Source: Phoronis ovalis
Lineage: Eukaryota; Phoronida; Phoronidae
Reading direction: 5' to 3'
DNA length: 17,887 nucleotides
Assembly: GCA_028565635.1 (NCBI GenBank)
Contig: JAOXYB010000003.1
Span: 1-17,887 of the forward strand
The translations under genes and the position numbers were made by a program. Shown one piece after another: positions 11,795 to 17,887 of this stretch (position 1 is its first letter; every line of letters begins with the position of its first letter). The notes beneath the pieces are model-generated. The model was given only the letters and a program-made list of their open reading frames with translations. It had not been told where the DNA came from and searched no databases.

Positions 11795-11804
11795 CCATAT
11801 AAGG
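11795..11804. promoter_or_regulatory. CArG box 1, CCATATAAGG
   Basis: Perfect CC(A/T)6GG serum response factor site at about -84 to -93 from the predicted actin cap site. This distance is typical for actin promoters. Confidence 0.8.
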
Positions 11805-11816
11805 TAATGTACATTG

Positions 11817-11826
11817 CCATATATGG
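11817..11826. promoter_or_regulatory. CArG box 2, CCATATATGG
   Basis: Second perfect, palindromic CArG site at about -106 to -115. Its centre is 22 bp from box 1, close to two helical turns, which would put both sites on the same DNA face. Confidence 0.8.
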
Positions 11827-11854
11827 TAAGTATGCTTAGGTCCCTTGTTACTTT

Positions 11855-11864
11855 CCTTATATGG
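11855..11864. promoter_or_regulatory. CArG box 3, CCTTATATGG
   Basis: Third perfect CArG site at about -144 to -153, 38 bp from box 2. Clustered CArG boxes are an established feature of animal actin promoters. Confidence 0.8.
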
Positions 11865-12876
11865 AAACCGGCTTTTTGTGAATCATAAAATGTGGCATGG
11901 CGATAAACCTTGGTAGTTTATCAAAAAAATTGAAGATAAAAATTTAAGAAACACCCAAACATACAGTTTACACAGTATATTATACAAAATAAAGATGTTG
12001 TTCATTTATCTATTGGACTTCAATATTAAATTATTATGCCGTTGTGCAAATAAAAGTTGTCTACATTGGTGGGCGTGTTCTATAGTACGCTGCACGATCT
12101 TTAGTTGGTAATACAGAAATTGTATGCCGCGTTTACTAAGTTTAATACATATGTTGATGAAACAATTGTATTCATTTAATTAAATGCAATAAATATTTTA
12201 AATAAATATATTTGCGTCAGCTTAAAAAAGTGGGACTTTTAGTATGGATTAATATTTAATGTCATTGTTTCCTCAGCCTGATCAAGTTTTTATCCCAACT
12301 CTGTTAGCTAAAGGCGATGTCATTTTAGATATGGATAACTAATCCGTAGGTGAAACTTCAAATTATTTTGAGCTATTTCCTATAGTGATTTACTAGGAAT
12401 CAAGCCAACTAATTAAGACAGTTAATACAATTAAGATAATGGCATGCTGACCATGGTAAAACAAATTACAGAACTGTCGTAAATACATATAATTTTCAAC
12501 AAAATTAGTCATTATAACCGGCGTTTTGACCTGGATATACAGATTTCGGGTAAATTCCAATACAATCCTGTAAATTGGACAATAGAAGCAAGCTACTTTT
12601 AAAATAGTATCGCTATCTGTATCGGAATACCACGTCATTTTATCAATTGATAGCTGTTTTCGTTCCAGTATGACGCATTTATATGGCAAAGAATTCTTAA
12701 GGTGTACATTTAGGTCGGAGTTAATTACTTAGGCGTAAACGTCTTAAACCGCGTGGGTTGTTTTTCAAAAAAGATTGTACCTACACTGAATTCCTTGGGT
12801 CCTTTTTCAGCTTCCGTTTTTGTATGGTATCAGTTTTACCCTTTTACCGATTCCGTTACCATGGGATGTGTTATTT
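11865..12876. other. Region upstream of actin
   Basis: AT-rich DNA without a supported gene. ORFs here (for example the complement of 12393-12689) resemble nothing and have no coding character. Distal actin regulatory elements could lie here but none was recognised. Confidence 0.5.
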
Positions 12877-12907
12877 ATCTGAGACTAATATATTATTAGT
12901 CTCAGAT
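12877..12907. repeat. Perfect 13-bp palindrome with 5-bp loop
   Basis: ATCTGAGACTAAT at 12877-12889 is exactly complementary to 12895-12907, with the loop ATATT. It could be a MITE centre or end, or a cruciform-forming site. No flanking duplication was seen. Confidence 0.75.
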
Positions 12908-12939
12908 GTTTAGCAAGAGCGTATATTTTCAATAAAATA

Positions 12940-13075
12940 CTTATTTACCAGAATTTCACTAGTGTTACATTTGCAGGATTCTTTTTTTGTAAATTTTTTG
13001 GTAGAATATTTTACCACGTAGTAACGGTAAATTACCATTAGGCTCACACTCCCAACCAATTTTTTTTTTGACAAT
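12940..13075. mobile_element. Diverged fragment related to the 3.2-4.2 kb foldback family
   Basis: The block TTTACCACGTAGTAACGGTA...TTACCATTAGGCTCACACTCCCAACCAATTTTT (13010-13072) follows the same order as the copy at 15.09-15.15 kb. That copy has TTTACCATGTGGTATGG, then CACCTTGGGC, then CACACACCCGCCAAGTTTTT. The array-like motif TTTACCAGAATTTCAC at about 12945 also fits. There is no inverted partner, so it is a remnant. Confidence 0.5.
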
Positions 13076-14880
13076 TCCTCTCCGGAGCTTATAATATGAG
13101 ATCCGTCGGATATGAGTAACGGTACAGCGTCAGATAACATACACAAATGACACAACCGGTGATAAAAATTATATTTTCTTATCACAAAAAAATAGAGAAA
13201 AAAAAACATCAAAGTACAATTTCAACATGGAATTTAAGAGACCGCAGTTATTAGGCGTAGCTGTAACTTGCGCGATTGATTCAGTAAATATTATGCGGCT
13301 TTAAGGTACTATCCACAAACGTTTTAGGAAAAAGGAAATGTCATAACGGGCGAAGTTGTGCATAGGAACTCTTCCCAGATCTCTAGTGTTATGACATTGA
13401 TACAACGTATTATCACTGTTTGTTAGTGGGTGTTTATAGCGATCATTCTGGTTTTAAAATGCGAAGTAACTTTCGCTCCTGATTGTTTTTCCCCGTCTAT
13501 ACGGCTGAGAAAAGGCAAACAAAGAATGGGAACGAAAATAATTTTGGATTGTAAAAAATAGCGAATAACAAACGGGAAACGAAACTAAATGGCTATAGCG
13601 ATAGGACATCTAAACTGATTGAAATTTCAAAAAAAAATGATACAGTATGATCGTGATACTCAATGGTTGCTGACAAAATGTTTATTCTATCCCGTGTGCG
13701 GATTGTACCATATTCAGTACCTACAATGAGAATCGTAGGGCTGATTCCAGTAGCGGATTTAGGGGTTTGTATGGCCTCAAAAAAGACATATCCTTCATAG
13801 AATCCAGGATCCGCTTCTGTATTTCCTTTGTTTTGTAATTTGATAAATTTTGAAAATTCACACAAAAACATTGTGACGAACAGTTTTCGTGCAAATAAAG
13901 AATGCATAGTCTACAATTGTCATTATTCAGTATATTATACTGTTCACTTGCGCGTATTTTGGCTAGGGTTCAAATCAACTGCATTCAGTGCATTGTAAAC
14001 AAGAGAAAACGGTTACAATTTTGAAAATTATACAATAAACATGTTTTGATAAGCTTAAGTACTAATGTTTATTGATAAACGTTTTTAATTTTAAAATAAT
14101 TGTATAGAAATACTAGACTCAACAACCTTTTCCATTTTAGAAAGTTACCTTCATGTTCTTTGAAATATACAAAAGAAACATCAAAATATGCTCAAATACC
14201 AATAAATAATTTCAATTTTATTTTAATGTCATTTTATTTTTAATAAATTGCCTATCAATCTTTGTTTTACTACAAGCGAAAACTTAGCTGGAGTGTAGCC
14301 CGAATGAAATAGATTCACCAAGCGAGTAGCAGCAATGTTCGCGTAAACGCAAAACAGTAATTTTAAAATCAATAGATATCAAGTGAATCAGTCAAAAGTT
14401 TATGTATCTCGACCCAATTTATTATTCAATAATGAGAATTAAAAATATAGTATCTGGACCCGGATCCGGATCTTCACCATGCAAAATCTAATCAAGTTTC
14501 CTCCACAACTTTTATCTCCCGCTAACAAACAGACAAAATGAACAAACAGACTGGGGTGAATACACACACTGTACATAACCTTCCGCACTCTGCGTACTAC
14601 CTAATACCACCTGGTGGCGGAGGTAACTATACCTATCTTGCTTACAGGTGTCTACTTGGTGACCTGCTGATTTTACTTCAACTTAAGCCGCCATTTAATT
14701 ATTAGTATGATTTTATCCGGGGAAGGGTAATTCATAAAAAATGGGTAGGGTATGTGGTTTTAAGTATTTTACAAATCTGTTTGTTTAACTTTTGCTTGCT
14801 AAAAAAAACAATTTCTAATTTGTTTGTTAGTAAAATCTGTTTGTTAAAAATGAAAAACCATGTTTGCTGACAGAAATAAA
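13076..14880. other. Gene-free degraded DNA
   Basis: No coding segment is recognised. The ORF on the complement of 13593-13907 is unsupported. Within it, GTAGCGGATTTAGG (13751 region) and CCAGGATCCGCTT (about 13804-13816) form a short imperfect inverted pair that may be the ends of a tiny degraded element. CCGGATCCGG near 14461-14470 is a simple palindrome. CCACCTGGTGGC at 14607-14618 is one mismatch from the CTCF core. Confidence 0.4.
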
Positions 14881-14907
14881 GTAAAAAACGGGACAAAACC
14901 TGATCCT

Positions 14908-14981
14908 GGATCCACTCTATTAATTTGGCAAAAAAAATATGGATCCGCTCTGTTAATTTGATATACAAATATATCGGATCC
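14908..14981. repeat. Degenerate ~33-bp tandem repeat with BamHI-like core GGATCC
   Basis: GGATCCACTCTATTAATTTG at 14908-14927 and GGATCCGCTCTGTTAATTTG at 14941-14960 differ at two positions in 20. A third GGATCC occurs at 14976-14981. The spacing is 33 and 35 bp. It lies just upstream of the foldback-family copy at 15.05 kb. Confidence 0.7.
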
Positions 14982-15049
14982 AATCGATCTGCACACCGTG
15001 GGGCCGCATCCCGGGTGCGTATTTCTATATTTCTTTAGGGTGCGTCTTT

Positions 15050-15178
15050 TGCAAACAATCTTTTACCATAGGGTATATTTTGGGATTGCAGTTTTTACCA
15101 TGTGGTATGGTTATTTCACCTTGGGCTTCACACACCCGCCAAGTTTTTAGGCAAGTAGCCCGGCACATCCCTGTATAA
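15050..15178. mobile_element. Partial copy of the foldback repeat family
   Basis: TTTACCATAGGGTATAT (15062) and TTTACCATGTGGTATGG (15094) are two array units 32 bp apart. They are followed by CACCTTGGGC...CACACACCCGCCAAGTTTTTAGG, then AAGTAGCCCGGCACATCC and CTGTAT. The same order is seen at 4104-4188: TTTACCACAGGGT, CCCTGGGCCACACACTCCTACCAA, AAGTACCCCACGGGA, CTGTAT. This looks like one end of the element, diverged and without its opposite arm. Confidence 0.6.
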
Positions 15179-15179
15179 C

Positions 15180-16040
15180 AGCAATCCTAGCCTAGTTTCT
15201 TCACTGGCTTTCGGTCAAGTGTGGACCAGTGACCAGTCCCGTTACTAGTACTAAACAATAAACATGTTTGAGAGAACTGATTAGAAGGAAACAACAATAT
15301 GTTTTGACCACTAAATAACCGTGTTACATGCAGTGGAATGGTCGCAATTGATTCTGTATATGTTTTTATATGTCTGTAAACAAATACATCTGCAACTTTA
15401 GATGTCAATGTAACAGTACTTCAAAACTTGGATCTGTTAACCTACCGTTATCCACCTATTATCCAGTTAGTCAGAGTTATCTCAGATCAGAGGCTACCAA
15501 TCCGGTCTATCAAACACTTGGGTCATGATAAACCGGGGGACAAACGGACAAATTCCGGTATATTTTAGTTTCAATCCTATTTTAATGTTATTGAACATTT
15601 TAATTTTATATTTTAACACTTTTATGTTATATTCGCAATTTAACTTAAAAGTGGTCAAACTATGTATCAATAATTTGCTCTACAATTGTGCTGTAGTTCA
15701 ATTAATTAGAGGCCGAAATTTAATGTATTTTCTAAGTTATTTCAACAATTCTTCAACAAATAACCGGAAAGTGCTTTCGAATTGTGTTATAATTATTAAT
15801 AATACTTCTGATAAGAATTTCTAGGTTCCCTGCGTTCGGGCTGCGTTCCTTTTTCTCTGAAAATTGTGCAACTTAATTCGGGTACTTAATTCAAGGGTGC
15901 ACAGCTGATGCACCTCTTGTTAGTATGTGTGGCCCGCGGGGGCCCCGCAAGGGGGCTTGACAGTGATAGTGCAAAATTTGGTTCATTAATTTTCTTGCCG
16001 TGTTATTGGTGAACAGGGAATTCGCCTAATAACCCAACCA
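15180..16040. other. Gene-free DNA with a short GC-rich patch
   Basis: ORFs at 15187-15408 (minus) and 15525-15824 (plus) resemble nothing and are AT-driven. A GC-rich patch at about 15931-15958 (CCCGCGGGGGCCCCGC core) stands out sharply from the AT-rich surroundings. Its role is unknown. Confidence 0.4.
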
Positions 16041-16042
16041 CC

Positions 16043-16300
16043 ATGCACCACCACACTCACGTCTCACTTTATAATATATCGTGTAGCGGTACAAGTTCCG
16101 GCCTGAATTTTATTAATCTCAGGTATTTCCTGTGTGGACTTGATTTAAAGTCCTTCCGGATTTTTTTATTATTTGTTGTTATTTTGATTACTGTCATGTG
16201 CTTTTGCGTACCAGTTAAAAAAATGCGTTTTATTGATTTTATTACCAAGCAGAAAAATGAGCAAAAAAGAAACTTATTTTTAGCGTGGTATTACCGTTAA
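16043..16300 (+). CDS. Hypothetical 85-residue ORF with one possible membrane segment
   Basis: I do not recognise this ORF. It starts MHHHTHVSLY, has a hydrophobic run of about 20 residues (FRIFLLFVVILITVMCFCV) and ends in a basic tail, a shape seen in single-pass small membrane proteins. There is no family match I can name, no visible splice-site support and no polyadenylation signal close by. AT-rich codons by themselves readily give Phe/Leu/Ile-rich ORFs. It is probably a chance ORF in repeat-derived DNA and is listed for completeness. Confidence 0.12.
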   Translation: MHHHTHVSLYNISCSGTSSGLNFINLRYFLCGLDLKSFRIFLLFVVILITVMCFCVPVKKMRFIDFITKQKNEQKRNLFLAWYYR

Positions 16301-16356
16301 GGCAGAGTTTATAGAGATTGACATCTTATAGTGAATCAAATTATTATAAATTAAAA

Positions 16357-16395
16357 CTAGGATATATAAAAATTTTAGAATTTTATATATCCTAA
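16357..16395. repeat. AT-rich near-perfect palindrome
   Basis: AGGATATATAAAA at 16359-16371 pairs with TTTTATATATCCT at 16381-16393, with a short loop. The arms match over 13 bp. It could form a cruciform; no gene is associated with it. Confidence 0.65.
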
Positions 16396-16472
16396 ATTAA
16401 AACATTAAAAATGATTTAAAAAATGTTCAATATTAAAAGATTATGTTTGTCTCGGTTTGTCAGTAATAGTTA

Positions 16473-16487
16473 AGCGCCATCTAGTGA
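16473..16487 (-). promoter_or_regulatory. CTCF-like motif TCACTAGATGGCGCT
   Basis: On the minus strand the sequence matches the CTCF core at 11 of 12 positions and also has the GCGCT extension typical of strong sites. It is in the opposite orientation to the motif at 9628-9639. It is a motif match only. Confidence 0.4.
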
Positions 16488-16927
16488 CTATTTCGGAAAA
16501 CATCTGTCCGCTTGGGCGCAACTCAGTCTCCACTTTTAGTGCTCGACTATTAAGGATAGTGGGGGTGGGAATAAGCTGTTTTGATGATGTGAAAACAATA
16601 TTTTCATACGGAAGATAATTTGAAAATACTTCATGTTTATACAATGAATTGGATAGAACACAGCAACATTTAATTTAACGCTAAGGAATCTTAAATATAA
16701 AATATATATTAACGATACAAAACGATAATGATGATGATGAATACGATTAGGAAAACGATGAAAGGGGTTTTCGTGCTCATACCATAAAAGATGGAAAAAT
16801 GTTTTGTCAGCGTGAGTGATAACTAACAGGACTAAACAGTTTGGAATGTGGCGTTTCTTAGGAACATTTTTGTTTCGAAAACATCGTAATAATTCTACGG
16901 AATAGTGATACGTGTAATTAGAACCAA

Positions 16928-16973
16928 GACGGGGCGCTGAGTCGGAACTAGACGGGGCGCTGAGTCGGAACTA
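16928..16973. repeat. Exact 23-bp tandem duplication
   Basis: The GC-rich unit at 16928-16950 is repeated without change at 16951-16973. Perfect identity suggests a recent duplication. Confidence 0.95.
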
Positions 16974-17027
16974 AAACCAGTAATCACACTTGATATAGGC
17001 ATTATTAATTACATATTTATTTTGTGT

Positions 17028-17107
17028 TTCGGACCTGCCAGCTTTCGAACCAATGCGCCTCCGGACCAGCGAGTTTTCGATGCAATGAGCTTTCGGACCA
17101 GAGAACC
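17028..17107. repeat. Degenerate ~16-bp tandem repeat (TTCGGACCAGCGAGC-like), block 1
   Basis: Five units start near 17028, 17044, 17060, 17077 and 17092, each resembling TTCGGACCAGCGAGC. The same unit reappears at 17263-17300. Confidence 0.75.
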
Positions 17108-17262
17108 CAAATTGCGTTAAAAACTACAAAAAAATTATTAAGTTTTTCTATCCGTAAAAAAGTTGTGTAACTTTTTTATTATACTGTTTTATTTTCTTAC
17201 AGAATTGAATACTTTAACATTTAATACATTATTTAAATCAAATTACAATAAGAAAATAGTAG

Positions 17263-17300
17263 TATCGGACCAGCGAGCTGTCGGACCAGAGAGCCTTCGG
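17263..17300. repeat. TTCGGACCAGCGAGC-like repeat, block 2
   Basis: Two to three further units (TCGGACCAGCGAGC, TCGGACCAGAGAGCC, TTCGGAGAAC) match block 1, about 155 bp of AT-rich DNA away. The two blocks may be the edges of an insertion into a once continuous array. Confidence 0.7.
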
Positions 17301-17350
17301 AGAACTGGGCAATCCCCAATAATGGTGTTATATGTGGGGCAATTTTTGGC

Positions 17351-17430
17351 TTTTCCTTGCATGAAAAATTGCAACCATCCCCTTTTGCCTTGCACAAAAA
17401 ATCGCAACCCCCGTTTTGCACCAATCCCCC
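17351..17430. repeat. ~31-bp tandem repeat, two and a half units
   Basis: Units at 17351-17382 and 17383-17413 share TTTTxCCTTGCA, an A-run and TxGCAACC followed by C-rich sequence. A partial third unit runs to 17430. The ORF that crosses this stretch is therefore repeat translation and not a gene. Confidence 0.65.
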
Positions 17431-17887
17431 GTGGTAATTTCTGACCAGTCCATAAGATAAATAAGAACCGCCTCCCGGGATATGACCATGTCCTCGCTAT
17501 ATCTTAATCATCCTGTGTAAACAATGAACAATCTACATGTGAAGTAATCTCGATATCATCAGCCAATATTTGGATCTTTATTTTCTACGATCGCCGGCCA
17601 ATCTCTGAAATGCTAAATGAATACAGAGTCCCTAAATTTCGGAACAAGTGGAAGATACTGTACTATAGCTCGTTATACTACTAGGTAAAACGCAAGAAAA
17701 ATATTGGAAATAAGTATACCTTCCTTGTCTAGAATTATGCGCCAACGCCTAACTCAGAAACTTGCGCTTTACAGTTGATCTCTAGACTGGACTCAGTCTG
17801 AATAGTGATAATTTTTTTCACTCAAATTGTCTAAAGTGATGATAAATTATACTTTTTCAATTGTGTAACTTATATTTAGTCATATTT
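17431..17887. other. Right-edge DNA, no feature recognised
   Basis: No coding segment, RNA gene or clear repeat was found between the tandem repeats and the window edge. Confidence 0.5.

Noticed and set aside
13593-13907. 104-codon ORF on the minus strand
   Set aside because: It crosses a short inverted repeat remnant, has no family resemblance and no splice or promoter support.
17163-17444. 93-codon ORF on the plus strand
   Set aside because: Most of it is translation of the TTCGGACCAG and TTTTGCCTTGCA repeats.

Overview
This is an AT-rich nuclear fragment from an animal. Its genes are split by GT-AG introns, it carries polyadenylation signals, and there is no operon structure or ribosome-binding-site logic. 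The actin begins [10 protein letters not shown], is 376 residues long and has an intron between codons 42 and 43. That pattern, together with the TIR and minisatellite repeat debris, fits a lophotrochozoan and most likely a bivalve mollusc. The species is an inference from protein style, not something I could test.

Layout. (1) Positions 1-2923, minus strand: the first three coding exons of the intraflagellar transport gene IFT140. The gene continues off the left edge. Intron 1 holds a perfect 60-bp inverted repeat. (2) Positions 2924-5037: the interval between the two divergently transcribed genes. About 1 kb of it (3.16-4.18 kb) is an imperfect foldback-type repeat element with a ~33-bp degenerate tandem array in one arm. 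(3) Positions 5038-6508, plus strand: a complete two-exon gene for the general transcription factor TFIIE beta subunit (GTF2E2), with polyadenylation signals near 6905-6921. (4) Positions 6922-9590: AT-rich intergenic DNA with nothing I recognise. (5) Positions 10143-11864, minus strand: a complete two-exon cytoplasmic-type actin gene. Its compact promoter has a TATA-like box, an initiator and three perfect CArG boxes (serum response factor sites). (6) Positions 11865-17887: gene-poor DNA made of degraded repeats. These include two diverged relatives of the 3.2-4.2 kb element, short tandem repeats and palindromes.

The three genes do not form a pathway. IFT140 builds cilia, GTF2E2 serves RNA polymerase II initiation, and actin is cytoskeletal. 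I see no undescribed multi-gene system. The best leads are non-coding: the perfect intronic hairpin, the foldback repeat family, the CArG-rich actin promoter, and a pair of CTCF-like motifs in convergent orientation around the actin gene.
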